From an uncultured Ruminococcus sp. (GTDB lineage Bacteria; Bacillota; Clostridia; Oscillospirales; Ruminococcaceae), in contig USJI01000033.1 in the NCBI GenBank assembly GCA_900554975.1, positions 1-7,960 on the forward strand: DNA of 7,960 bases. The letters are read 5' to 3'. Below the pieces are notes generated by a model. That model had not been told where the DNA came from. It saw only the letters and a list, made by a program, of their open reading frames with translations, and ran no database searches. Shown piece after piece: positions 1 to 6,131 of the stretch. Each line of letters starts with the position of its first letter. Within the stretch, counting starts at the first letter, position 1. Position numbers and translations under genes: made by a program.

Positions 1-245
1 ACCTGAACGGATTCCGCATAGAATCCGCTTCCGGGACGTGGCGTGATATAGCCCTCCGCCACAAGCTGTGCGTAGGCAGTTTCAACAGTTACTATACTTA
101 TTTTAAGATGCGAGGCAAGTTCCCTCTTGGACGGCAGCTTTTCACCGGCACTTATTTTTCCCGTTTCCAGTTCATTTTTTATATATTTGTAGAGCTGCTC
201 GTAAAGGGGAATATGATTTTTTGAATCGAGATCAAACGTTAACAT
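1..245 (-). CDS. pdxR: MocR/GntR-type transcriptional regulator, probable PdxR (partial, N-terminal 81 residues)
   Basis: Reading leftward from an ATG at 245-243, the frame stays open to the window edge, so only the N-terminus is present. It reads as a GntR-type winged helix: IPLYEQLYKYIKNEL (residues 12-26), then GEKLPSKRELASHLKIS (34-50), TVETAYAQLVAEGYI (53-67) and the wing PRPGSGFYAE (69-78). These are classical GntR hallmarks. MocR proteins fuse this domain to a PLP-binding aminotransferase-like domain, which would lie outside the window and cannot be verified. The assignment to PdxR, the PLP-sensing activator of pdxST, rests on its divergent position beside pdxS, a recurrent arrangement in Gram-positive bacteria. 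A weak ribosome site (AAGG, 9 bases before the ATG) supports the start. It could instead be a short GntR regulator of another pathway, but the YEQLYKYIKNEL entry and the neighbourhood favour MocR. Confidence 0.82.
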   Translation of the reverse strand, partial: MLTFDLDSKNHIPLYEQLYKYIKNELETGKISAGEKLPSKRELASHLKISIVTVETAYAQLVAEGYITPRPGSGFYAESVQ

Positions 246-269
246 GAAAACCGACCTTATTATTTTTTC

Positions 270-288
270 TGAAACTGGCTATTGAAAC
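270..288 (+). promoter_or_regulatory. Candidate PdxR operator (TGAAAC direct repeat)
   Basis: TGAAAC occurs at 270-275 and again at 283-288, a head-to-tail repeat with a 13-base period, just upstream of and across the pdxS -35 box. Between and over them lies AAACTGGCTA (272-281), which resembles the AAAGTGG-CTA motif I recall for corynebacterial PdxR. MocR regulators typically bind direct repeats. The binding role is inference. Confidence 0.4.
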
Positions 289-310
289 AATGTCAATTCA
301 GTATTATTAT
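282..310 (+). promoter_or_regulatory. Promoter of pdxST
   Basis: TTGAAA (282-287) and TATTAT (305-310) are separated by 17 bases, giving a start near 317 and a leader of about 50 bases before pdxS. Each box has one mismatch to consensus, so it is weaker than the opposing regulator promoter. That would fit a promoter needing an activator. The second copy of a TGAAAC direct repeat overlaps the -35 box. Confidence 0.6.
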
Positions 311-337
311 TATAGCGTACTTAAAATACAGTGTCAA
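309..337 (-). promoter_or_regulatory. Promoter of the regulator gene (consensus sigma-A, minus strand)
   Basis: On the minus strand, TTGACA (plus positions 337-332) is followed after exactly 17 bases by TATAAT (314-309). Both boxes match the sigma-A consensus perfectly. Transcription would begin near 302 and run into the regulator, giving a leader of about 55 bases. The -10 box overlaps the -10 box proposed for pdxS on the other strand. Confidence 0.75.
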
Positions 338-366
338 GAAAGACACACAGAAAGGTTTTGAAAATT

Positions 367-1242
367 ATGGCAAACGAACGTTATAAACTCAATAAAGAAC
401 TCGCTCAGATGTTAAAGGGCGGCGTTATCATGGATGTTACAACTCCTGAACAGGCTAAGATTGCTGAAGCAGCCGGTGCATGTGCAGTTATGGCTCTTGA
501 AAGAATTCCTGCCGATATCCGTGCCGCAGGCGGTGTTTCAAGAATGAGCGACCCTAAGATGATAAAGGGTATCCAGAACGCTGTTTCCATTCCTGTAATG
601 GCTAAGTGCAGAATCGGTCACTTCGCAGAAGCTCAGATACTTCAGGCTATTGAAATAGACTATATCGACGAATCAGAGGTTCTTTCACCTGCTGACGACA
701 AATACCATATAGACAAGACAAAGTTCGATGTTCCTTTCGTATGCGGCGCAAAAGACCTCGGCGAAGCTCTCAGAAGAATCAGCGAAGGTGCATCTATGAT
801 AAGAACAAAGGGCGAACCTGGTACAGGTGACGTTGTTCAGGCTGTAAGACACATGAGAATGATGCAGGCTGAAATCCGCAGACTTACTTCCATGTCAGAA
901 GACGAACTCTATCAGGCAGCAAAAGACCTTCAGGTTGACTATACTCTTGTTAAGTCTGTTGCTGAAAACGGCAAGCTCCCTGTTGTAAACTTTGCAGCCG
1001 GCGGCGTTGCAACTCCGGCAGACGCTGCTCTTATGATGCAGCTTGGTGCTGAGGGCGTTTTCGTAGGTTCAGGTATCTTCAAATCAGGAAACCCGGCAAA
1101 GCGTGCAGCTTCTATCGTAAAGGCTGTTACAAACTTCAACGATTACAAGATGCTTGCTGAACTTTCAGAAGACCTCGGTGAAGCTATGGTCGGTATCAAC
1201 GAACAGGAAATCCAGCTTCTTATGGCAGAAAGAGGAAAATAA
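367..1242 (+). CDS. pdxS: Pyridoxal 5'-phosphate synthase, synthase subunit PdxS (Pdx1)
   Basis: PdxS builds PLP in the cytoplasm from ribose 5-phosphate, glyceraldehyde 3-phosphate and ammonia delivered by PdxT, in the DXP-independent route. The 291-residue length is standard. Visible hallmarks are [18 protein letters not shown] (17-34, with substrate-binding Asp23), [10 protein letters not shown] (43-52), VMAKCRIGH (77-85, with Lys80, the pentose-binding lysine), RTKGEPGTG (146-154, with Lys148, the second catalytic lysine) and the phosphate-site loops [18 protein letters not shown] and GVFVGSGIF near the C-terminus. A (beta/alpha)8 barrel forming a dodecamer is known for the family. The ATG at 367 is chosen because it gives the conserved MANERYKLN start and follows AGAAAGG (349-355). 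An in-frame GTG at 331 would add 12 unconserved residues and lies inside the opposing promoter's -35 box. It is co-transcribed with pdxT and divergent from the probable pdxR. Confidence 0.97.
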   Translation: MANERYKLNKELAQMLKGGVIMDVTTPEQAKIAEAAGACAVMALERIPADIRAAGGVSRMSDPKMIKGIQNAVSIPVMAKCRIGHFAEAQILQAIEIDYIDESEVLSPADDKYHIDKTKFDVPFVCGAKDLGEALRRISEGASMIRTKGEPGTGDVVQAVRHMRMMQAEIRRLTSMSEDELYQAAKDLQVDYTLVKSVAENGKLPVVNFAAGGVATPADAALMMQLGAEGVFVGSGIFKSGNPAKRAASIVKAVTNFNDYKMLAELSEDLGEAMVGINEQEIQLLMAERGK

Positions 1243-1805
1243 TGAAAATCGGTGTGCTTGCACTCCAGGGAGCGTTTATCGAACACGAAAAGATGCTCGA
1301 AAGTCTGGGTGCGGAAGTTTTTGAAATAAGACAGAAAAAAGACATTGAAACCCACATGGACGGAATTGTTCTTCCGGGCGGCGAAAGTACCGTTATGGGA
1401 AAGCTTTTAAATGACCTTGAGCTTATGAATCCTGTAAGGGATATGATTAAAAACGGTCTTCCTGCTTTCGGAACCTGTGCGGGACTTATCCTCCTTGCAG
1501 AAAAAATTGCTGAGGACGACATGGTTCACATCGGAACTATGGACATCACTGCAAGAAGAAATGCCTACGGCAGACAGCTTGGAAGCTTTGAAGCAAAGGC
1601 TGAGTTCAAGGCTCTTGGCGAAGTGCCTATGACATTTATCAGAGCACCTTACATTGAAAGTGTCGGTGCAAAGGCGGAAACTCTTTCCGTTGTTGACGGA
1701 AAAATTGTTGCCGCAAGACAGGACAAACAGCTTGTAACGGCTTTCCATCCAGAGCTTACGGACAGTACGGCAGTTCATAAGTATTTCCTTGATATGATAG
1801 GTTAA
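1242..1805 (+). CDS. pdxT: Pyridoxal 5'-phosphate synthase, glutaminase subunit PdxT (Pdx2)
   Basis: PdxT is the class I glutamine amidotransferase that hydrolyses glutamine and channels ammonia to PdxS. Its 187 residues match the family. The catalytic triad is visible: Cys79 in FGTCAGLILLA (76-86), and His169 and Glu171 in TAFHPELT. Other signatures are GVLALQGAF (4-12), LPGGESTV (44-51, oxyanion region), RRNAYGRQLGSFE and FIRAP. The ATG overlaps the pdxS stop by one base (TAATG), and a ribosome site AGAGGA (1231-1236) lies in the end of pdxS, five bases before the start. This spacing implies translational coupling, which suits subunits needed in equal numbers. A terminator follows immediately. 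Nothing is missing or unusual in the protein. Confidence 0.97.
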   Translation: MKIGVLALQGAFIEHEKMLESLGAEVFEIRQKKDIETHMDGIVLPGGESTVMGKLLNDLELMNPVRDMIKNGLPAFGTCAGLILLAEKIAEDDMVHIGTMDITARRNAYGRQLGSFEAKAEFKALGEVPMTFIRAPYIESVGAKAETLSVVDGKIVAARQDKQLVTAFHPELTDSTAVHKYFLDMIG

Positions 1806-1812
1806 CGATTTT

Positions 1813-1843
1813 AAGGGCGGCAGTTTGCCGCCTTTTTGTTTTT
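1813..1843 (+). terminator. Rho-independent terminator of pdxST
   Basis: GGCGGCA (1816-1822), loop GTT and TGCCGCC (1826-1832) form a perfect 7-bp GC-rich stem. It can be extended by three more pairs (AAG with TTT, including one G-U) and is followed by T-rich DNA (1833-1843). It begins eight bases after the pdxT stop codon. Confidence 0.92.
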
Positions 1844-1874
1844 GTGACAACTGCTCTGTCAGCATTGTATTATC

Positions 1875-1940
1875 TTAAACAGTTTAGTAAACGGTCGAGC
1901 CTTATCTTTCTTAACCCATTAAATGAACAGCGAACTAAAA
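1875..1940 (+). repeat. Intergenic repeat, copy A (upstream of purB)
   Basis: This 66-base stretch aligns without gaps to 6012-6077, with 53 of 66 bases identical by hand count. Identity is concentrated in blocks: GTCGAGCCTTAT (1894-1905), ACCCAT (1914-1919) and ATGAACAGCGAACTAAAA (1923-1940). The spacers between blocks differ freely. It ends four bases before the -35 box of the purB promoter. A short inverted repeat GTTT-AGT-AAAC lies at 1882-1892. I do not recognise it as a named RNA family or insertion-sequence end. It could be a protein-binding site, a structured RNA on either strand, or a small nonautonomous repeat. Confidence 0.8.
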
Positions 1941-1944
1941 ATGT

Positions 1945-1974
1945 TTGACAGATGACAGTAAAGCATGGTATAAT
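1945..1974 (+). promoter_or_regulatory. Promoter of purB
   Basis: TTGACA (1945-1950) and TATAAT (1969-1974) are both perfect, spaced 18 bases, with an extended -10 TG at 1966-1967. Transcription should start near 1981, giving a leader of about 30 bases. Confidence 0.85.
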
Positions 1975-2011
1975 TAAACCGACAATAAAAGTAAAAGGAG
2001 TCTTATTCTCT

Positions 2012-3448
2012 ATGAGCAATACAAACAGTTATGAAAGCCCTTTCTGCACTCGCTATGCAAGCGAGGAAATGCAGTACATATTCTCAGCTGACAAGAAGTT
2101 CACAACATGGCGCCGCCTGTGGGTGGCTCTGGCAAGAGCTGAAATGAAACTCGGTCTTCCTGTTACTCAGGAACAGGTTGATGAACTTGAAAAGAATATT
2201 GAAAATATTGACTACGAAACAGCCGCTGCCCGTGAAAAGGAAGTACGCCACGATGTTATGGCTCACGTTTATACATACGGAAAAGCCTGCCCGAAGGCAA
2301 AGGGTATAATCCACCTCGGAGCAACTTCATGCTATGTCGGAGATAATACTGATGTAATCATTATGCGTGATGCTCTGAAAGTTATCAGAAGAAAGCTTAT
2401 CAACGTTATCGCTCAGCTTTCAGATTTTGCTATGAAGTATAAGGATATGCCTTGCCTTGCATATACTCACCTTCAGCCGGCACAGCTTACAACAGTCGGA
2501 AAGAGAGCAACCCTCTGGACAAACGAGCTTCTCATGGACCTCAGGGAAATTGAACGCAGAATTTCCGACCTACAGCTTCTCGGTTCAAAGGGTACTACCG
2601 GTACACAGGCTTCATTTATGGAACTTTTCCACGGCGATACAGACAAGATAAAACAGCTTGAAAAGATGATTGCGGAAGAAATGGGATTTGAAAGCTGCGT
2701 TCCAGTTTCCGGTCAGACTTATTCAAGAAAGGTTGACTCGTTTGTTGTAAATGCTCTTGCAGGAATTGCTGAATCATGCAGCAAATTCTCAAATGATATG
2801 AGAATTCTCCAGTCATTCAAGGAAATGGAAGAACCTTTTGAAAAGAGCCAGATAGGTTCAAGTGCAATGGCTTACAAGAGAAATCCTATGAGATGCGAAA
2901 GAATAACTTCACTTTCAAGATATCTTATGATAGACTGCCTGAACCCTGCATTCACAGCAGGCACACAGTGGTTTGAAAGAACTCTTGATGACTCCGCAAA
3001 CAAGAGAATTTCCGTTGCCGAAGCTTTCCTTGCAGCAGACGCTATACTCAACATCATGATAAATGTTACAAGCGGAATGGTTGTATATCCTAAGATTGTC
3101 CGCAAGAGAGTTATGGCGGAACTTCCTTTCATGGCTACTGAAAACATCATGATGGACGCTGTTGAAAAGGGCGGCGACAGACAGGAACTTCACGAGAAAA
3201 TCAGACAGTATTCCATGGAAGCCGGCAAAAAGGTCAAGGAAGAAGGCCTTGAAAATGACCTTTGCGAGAGAATCCTTGCTGACCCTATGTTCATGATTAC
3301 AAAGGAAGAAATGGACGCTATCATGTCCCCTGAAAACTTCACAGGAAGAAGTTCACAGCAGGTTGAGGAATTCGTAAACGAATTTGTAAAACCAATTCTT
3401 GATGCAAACAAGGATATCCTCAACGAAACATACGAAATGAAGAACTGA
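2012..3448 (+). CDS. purB: Adenylosuccinate lyase (long, animal-like form)
   Basis: This lyase acts twice in purine synthesis, releasing fumarate from SAICAR to give AICAR and from adenylosuccinate to give AMP. The 478 residues show the fumarase/aspartase superfamily regions: RHDVMAH (79-85, His80 matching His86 of the human enzyme), HLGATSCYVGDNTD (101-114), THLQPAQLTTVGKR (152-165, general-acid His153), KGTTGTQASF (193-202) and the flexible signature loop QIGSSAMAYKRNPMR (280-294, catalytic Ser283). Blocks such as KEMEEPFEK, WFERTLDDSAN and ELPFMATENI are those of vertebrate ADSL rather than the roughly 430-residue Bacillus type. The loop has Ala287 where SSAMPYKRNP is usual. The ATG at 2012 follows AAAAGGAG (1993-2000); an in-frame ATG at 1952 lies between the -35 and -10 boxes and is rejected. 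The gene stands alone, not within a pur operon. Confidence 0.96.
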   Translation: MSNTNSYESPFCTRYASEEMQYIFSADKKFTTWRRLWVALARAEMKLGLPVTQEQVDELEKNIENIDYETAAAREKEVRHDVMAHVYTYGKACPKAKGIIHLGATSCYVGDNTDVIIMRDALKVIRRKLINVIAQLSDFAMKYKDMPCLAYTHLQPAQLTTVGKRATLWTNELLMDLREIERRISDLQLLGSKGTTGTQASFMELFHGDTDKIKQLEKMIAEEMGFESCVPVSGQTYSRKVDSFVVNALAGIAESCSKFSNDMRILQSFKEMEEPFEKSQIGSSAMAYKRNPMRCERITSLSRYLMIDCLNPAFTAGTQWFERTLDDSANKRISVAEAFLAADAILNIMINVTSGMVVYPKIVRKRVMAELPFMATENIMMDAVEKGGDRQELHEKIRQYSMEAGKKVKEEGLENDLCERILADPMFMITKEEMDAIMSPENFTGRSSQQVEEFVNEFVKPILDANKDILNETYEMKN

Positions 3449-3462
3449 CATCTGTTCAGATG
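3449..3462 (+). other. Small inverted repeat just after purB
   Basis: CATCTG-TT-CAGATG is a perfect 14-base inverted repeat one base after the purB stop codon (practical stem of 5 bp with a GTTC loop). No T-run follows, so it is at best a weak terminator or a 3'-end stabiliser. No better terminator lies between purB and the secD promoter, so some read-through into secDF is possible. Confidence 0.4.
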
Positions 3463-3501
3463 AAATTTGCACAAAACCATACAAAAATTTTCAAAAAGAT
3501 G

Positions 3502-3530
3502 TTGACAATTTGATAAATAAATAATATAAT
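3502..3530 (+). promoter_or_regulatory. Promoter of secDF
   Basis: TTGACA (3502-3507), a 17-base AT-rich spacer and TATAAT (3525-3530) form a perfect sigma-A consensus promoter. The start is expected near 3537, leaving a leader of about 75 bases before secD. Confidence 0.9.
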
Positions 3531-3542
3531 GATAATAATTGT

Positions 3543-3588
3543 CGGTGTAAGTGAAATTATACCGTAATAAGAACTTATGTGAAGTTCT
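3543..3588 (+). other. Two consecutive hairpins in the secD leader
   Basis: The first hairpin pairs CGGTGTAA (3543-3550) with TTATACCG (3557-3564): 8 bp including one G-U, loop GTGAAA. The second pairs AGAACTT (3570-3576) with AAGTTCT (3582-3588): 7 perfect bp, loop ATGTG. Neither is followed by a T-run, so they are not terminators. They occupy most of the predicted leader, ending 12 bases before the AGGAGG site. Roles in mRNA stability or translational control are inference; I do not match them to a known riboswitch. Confidence 0.55.
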
Positions 3589-3600
3589 AAAATGAAGATT

Positions 3601-3606
3601 AGGAGG
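3601..3606 (+). promoter_or_regulatory. Ribosome binding site deciding the secD start
   Basis: AGGAGG stands seven bases before GTG 3614, an ideal distance. The in-frame TTG at 3608 is only one base away and too close. The better-looking ATG at 3612 is out of frame and is followed at once by TGA. Confidence 0.85.
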
Positions 3607-3613
3607 CTTGAAT

Positions 3614-5017
3614 GTGAAACAAGCAAAGAAACCGGTATTCTTTATAGTCTTTGCGCTTATAATTGTTTTTGCTGGTTCTGTCGTATTCGGGTTCACGTCC
3701 CAGTACGGCGACATAACCAAAACATACATAAAAGGCGTTAATGACATTCGTCTTGGTATCGACATACAGGGCGGTGTTGACGTAACTTTTGTTCCGGCTG
3801 ACGGCGTTGACGCAACGGACGAACAGCTTGACTCAGTAATGGAAGTTATAAAGCTAAGACTTGCTTCGCTTAATATCAATGACAGCGAAGTTTACGAAGA
3901 CAATGCCAATGACAGAGTAATCGTCAGATTCCCTTGGCAGGCAGGTGAAAAGGATTTCGACCCTGAAGCCGCTGTAAAGGAACTCGGCGAAACAGCTGTT
4001 CTGACTTTCAGAGTCGGAACCGACACAAATGAAGACGGCTCTCCGAAGGGCGACCTCGTTTTGCAGGGAAGTGACGTTACAAAGGCTGAGCCTATGCGTC
4101 AGCAGGAAAGCGACGGTACATTCTCCTATGTTGTATCGCTGAAACTTTCTGATACTGCAAAGGAAACTTTCGCAACTGTAACATCAACTATGGCAGGAAC
4201 AGGCGAATCCATCTCTATCTGGATGGACAACACCATGATTTCTGCTCCGACTGTAAACCAGGCTATCACAGACGGTGAAGCGGTTATTTCAGGCAGCTTC
4301 ACTGCGGACAGTGCAAAAAGCCTTGCGGACAAGATAAACTCAGGTGCACTTCCTTTCAAGCTTGAAACATCAAGCTTCAAGACTATTTCCCCGACGCTCG
4401 GAACAGGTGCGCTCAAAGCCATGATTATAAGCGGTATCATTGCTTTTGCATTCATTGCAGTTTATATGACATTCCTCTACAAGATTCCGGGACTTGTTGC
4501 CGCAATCTCGATTATCGGTCAGGTTGCTGTAACTCTTGCCTGCATCTCAGGCTGGTTCGGATTCATGCCAAGCTCAACACTTACAATCCCGGGTATTGCG
4601 GGTATTATCCTGACTGTCGGAATGGGTGTCGATGCAAACGTTATCACAGGCGAACGTATGAAGGAAGAACTTAATTCCGGAAAGAGCCTTGATACAGCTC
4701 TCAGATCCGCATATAAGAGAGCTTTCTCCTCTATATTCGACGGAAACCTCACAAGCCTTATAGTTGCTGTTATCCTTATGGCTGCATTCGGTACACCGGA
4801 TAACTTCCTTGCAGGTGCACTCAACAAGGTTCTCAGCCTGTTCGGAATCGGTGCTACAACAGAGGGCGTTATTTACTCATTCGGCTTTACACTCTTTGTA
4901 GGTACACTTATGAACTTCGTTATGGGTGTATTTGCATCAAGACTTATGGTTACTTCACTTTCAAGATTCAAGTTCCTGAGAAAGAAGAAACTTTACGGAG
5001 GTGCAAGCAATGACTAA
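3614..5017 (+). CDS. secD: Protein translocase subunit SecD
   Basis: SecD is a membrane partner of SecYEG that uses the proton gradient to help pull exported proteins across the membrane. The 467 residues show one N-terminal membrane segment (about 7-27), the D1 motif LGIDIQGGVDV (47-57, usually LGLDLRGG), an extracytoplasmic domain to about residue 255, then a five-segment membrane domain. That domain holds the RND-type D4 motif TIPGIAGIILTVGMGVDAN, with Asp340 as the conserved transport aspartate followed by VITGERMKEE, and later FDGNLTSLI. Between the last two membrane segments there is an added loop (about PDNFLAGALNKVLSLFGIG) that is absent from my memory of short SecD proteins. The start is GTG. 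The gene ends 8 bases inside secF. YajC, often upstream, is not here; purB is. Confidence 0.95.
   Translation: MKQAKKPVFFIVFALIIVFAGSVVFGFTSQYGDITKTYIKGVNDIRLGIDIQGGVDVTFVPADGVDATDEQLDSVMEVIKLRLASLNINDSEVYEDNANDRVIVRFPWQAGEKDFDPEAAVKELGETAVLTFRVGTDTNEDGSPKGDLVLQGSDVTKAEPMRQQESDGTFSYVVSLKLSDTAKETFATVTSTMAGTGESISIWMDNTMISAPTVNQAITDGEAVISGSFTADSAKSLADKINSGALPFKLETSSFKTISPTLGTGALKAMIISGIIAFAFIAVYMTFLYKIPGLVAAISIIGQVAVTLACISGWFGFMPSSTLTIPGIAGIILTVGMGVDANVITGERMKEELNSGKSLDTALRSAYKRAFSSIFDGNLTSLIVAVILMAAFGTPDNFLAGALNKVLSLFGIGATTEGVIYSFGFTLFVGTLMNFVMGVFASRLMVTSLSRFKFLRKKKLYGGASND
4997..5001 (+). promoter_or_regulatory. Ribosome binding site of secF inside secD
   Basis: GGAGG lies in the last codons of secD, eight bases before the ATG at 5010. 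It fixes the secF start there rather than at the in-frame GTG at 5001, and makes translational coupling to secD likely. Confidence 0.85.
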
Positions 5018-5951
5018 AGACGCAAAAAATGTATTTGACTATTCCGGAAAGAAAAAAATCTGGTTTCTTATTTCTCTTGCCCTGATTGCAGTAATTATTG
5101 TTGTTACAATCATAAAGGGCGTTGAAGTCGCTATTGAATTCAAGGGCGGTACTATTATTTCATATTCCTATGAAGGTAATGCACAGGTAACAGATGTTCA
5201 GAAGGATATCGAAGACCTGCTTAATACTCCTGTAACAATTCAGGAAGGTGAAAACCTCGCAAGCAGTTCAAACAGCGTTTCAATTTCATTCAGCTATGAC
5301 CAGGGTCTGACAGCTGACAAGCAGAATTCACTTACAGAACTTCTTCAGGAAAAATTTCCTGACAACAAGTTTGAGATTCTTGATTCAAACGATGTAAACC
5401 CTACATCAGGTAAGGAATTCCTCACAAAATGTATAATCGCTTCCGCTCTTGCGGCTATCCTCATTATCGTTTATATCGGTTTCAGATTCAAGCAGATAAG
5501 CGGATGGTCAGCCGGTGTATGTGCGGTTCTTGCGCTTATCCACAACCTTATTTTCGTATTCGGAACATTCGTTGTTATGGGATATGAAATCAACGCAAAC
5601 TTCATAGCTGTTATACTTACTATTTTAGGTTACTCTGTAAACGATACTATCGTTGTATACGACAGAATCAGAGAGAACACAGGACTTATGCCTAAGGCAT
5701 CAGTTGCTGAGATAGTAAACATCAGTACTTCACAGTCTATGAGACGTTCACTGAGAACATCTATCACAACAATTTCAACAATGGTAATAGTAAGTATTGT
5801 TGCTTCAGTTTATCATGTAAATTCTATTCTCAGTTTCTCAATCCCTATGATTATCGGTATGACAGCAGGTACTTATGCCAGCCTGTTCATCGCTTCACCG
5901 CTCTGGGTTTGGTGGAACGAAAGAAAGTCATCAAAGAAATCCAAAAAATAA
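5010..5951 (+). CDS. secF: Protein translocase subunit SecF
   Basis: SecF is the obligate partner of SecD in the proton-driven SecDF accessory complex. The 313 residues fit the family. Seen in order: a short cytoplasmic N-terminus (MTKDAKNVFDYSGKKK), a first membrane segment (about 17-36), the F1 motif AIEFKGGT (41-48, usually GIDFRGG), an extracytoplasmic domain to about 130, then five membrane segments. The segments carry VYIGFRFKQ and the F4 motif NDTIVVYDRIREN (211-223, with Asp212 and Arg219/Arg221 positions typical of SecF). The C-terminus is a lysine- and serine-rich cytoplasmic tail (NERKSSKKSKK). The start lies 8 bases inside secD, and a terminator follows within five bases. Many Firmicutes fuse SecD and SecF; here they are separate. 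Confidence 0.95.
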   Translation: MTKDAKNVFDYSGKKKIWFLISLALIAVIIVVTIIKGVEVAIEFKGGTIISYSYEGNAQVTDVQKDIEDLLNTPVTIQEGENLASSSNSVSISFSYDQGLTADKQNSLTELLQEKFPDNKFEILDSNDVNPTSGKEFLTKCIIASALAAILIIVYIGFRFKQISGWSAGVCAVLALIHNLIFVFGTFVVMGYEINANFIAVILTILGYSVNDTIVVYDRIRENTGLMPKASVAEIVNISTSQSMRRSLRTSITTISTMVIVSIVASVYHVNSILSFSIPMIIGMTAGTYASLFIASPLWVWWNERKSSKKSKK

Positions 5952-5955
5952 TATT

Positions 5956-5991
5956 AAAACCGGAACTGAAAATGTTCCGGTTTTTTGTTTT
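5956..5991 (+). terminator. Rho-independent terminator of secDF
   Basis: CCGGAAC (5960-5966) pairs with GTTCCGG (5974-5980) around a 7-base loop. Four A-T pairs extend the stem, and T6-G-T4 follows. It starts four bases after the secF stop. Confidence 0.93.
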
Positions 5992-6011
5992 ATTCTGTGT
6001 TGTATCACATA

Positions 6012-6077
6012 TTAAACCATTCAGTAAAATGTCGAGCCTTATGTAAATGCACCCATAAGATGAACAGCGAACTAAAA
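6012..6077 (+). repeat. Intergenic repeat, copy B (upstream of the epimerase gene)
   Basis: This is the second copy of the 66-base element also found at 1875-1940, in the same orientation. The invariant blocks are GTCGAGCCTTAT (6031-6042), ACCCAT (6051-6056) and ATGAACAGCGAACTAAAA (6060-6077). It begins about 20 bases after the secDF terminator's T-run, against about 30 bases after the pdxST terminator for copy A. Copy B can form CTTATG/CATAAG pairing (6038-6043 with 6054-6059), but copy A cannot, which argues against a conserved stem there. Function is unknown. Confidence 0.8.
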
Positions 6078-6085
6078 GTCTTTGC

Positions 6086-6110
6086 CAAGCTTTCTTCAGA
6101 AAGCGGCTTG
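6086..6110 (+). other. Hairpin downstream of repeat copy B
   Basis: CAAGC (6086-6090) pairs with GCTTG (6106-6110), enclosing TTTC/GAAA (6091-6094 with 6099-6102) around a TTCA loop. A 3-base GCG bulge sits on the right arm; an alternative inner stem GCTTTC/GAAAGC uses part of it. No T-run follows, so it is not a terminator. Copy A of the repeat has no equivalent. Confidence 0.5.
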
Positions 6111-6131
6111 ACCTAAACTTCTTAAATGCAG

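Noticed and set aside
331..366. In-frame GTG at 331 as the pdxS start
   Set aside because: It adds 12 residues not seen in PdxS, has no ribosome site, and lies on the -35 box of the opposing promoter. ATG 367 gives the normal N-terminus.
1845..1861. TGACA/TGTCA inverted repeat after the pdxT terminator
   Set aside because: A 5-bp stem with a 7-base loop is within chance in AT-rich intergenic DNA and has no partner at the second repeat copy.
1923..1940. CGAAC inside the repeat as a PurR box for purB
   Set aside because: It matches only the core of the PurBox, no inverted partner is seen at the usual spacing, and the same block precedes an aldose epimerase gene.
1952..2011. In-frame ATG at 1952 as the purB start
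   Set aside because: It lies between the -35 and -10 boxes of the purB promoter, so it would not be transcribed from it. ATG 2012 has AAAAGGAG and the expected family start.
3537..3611. secD leader as a known riboswitch
   Set aside because: Only two simple hairpins are present; no conserved aptamer core that I recognise and no terminator/antiterminator pair.
3190..3879. Long minus-strand reading frame (229 residues) across the purB end and secD start
   Set aside because: It is antisense to two firmly identified genes and their promoter, and its product looks like the low-complexity shadow of a coding strand.
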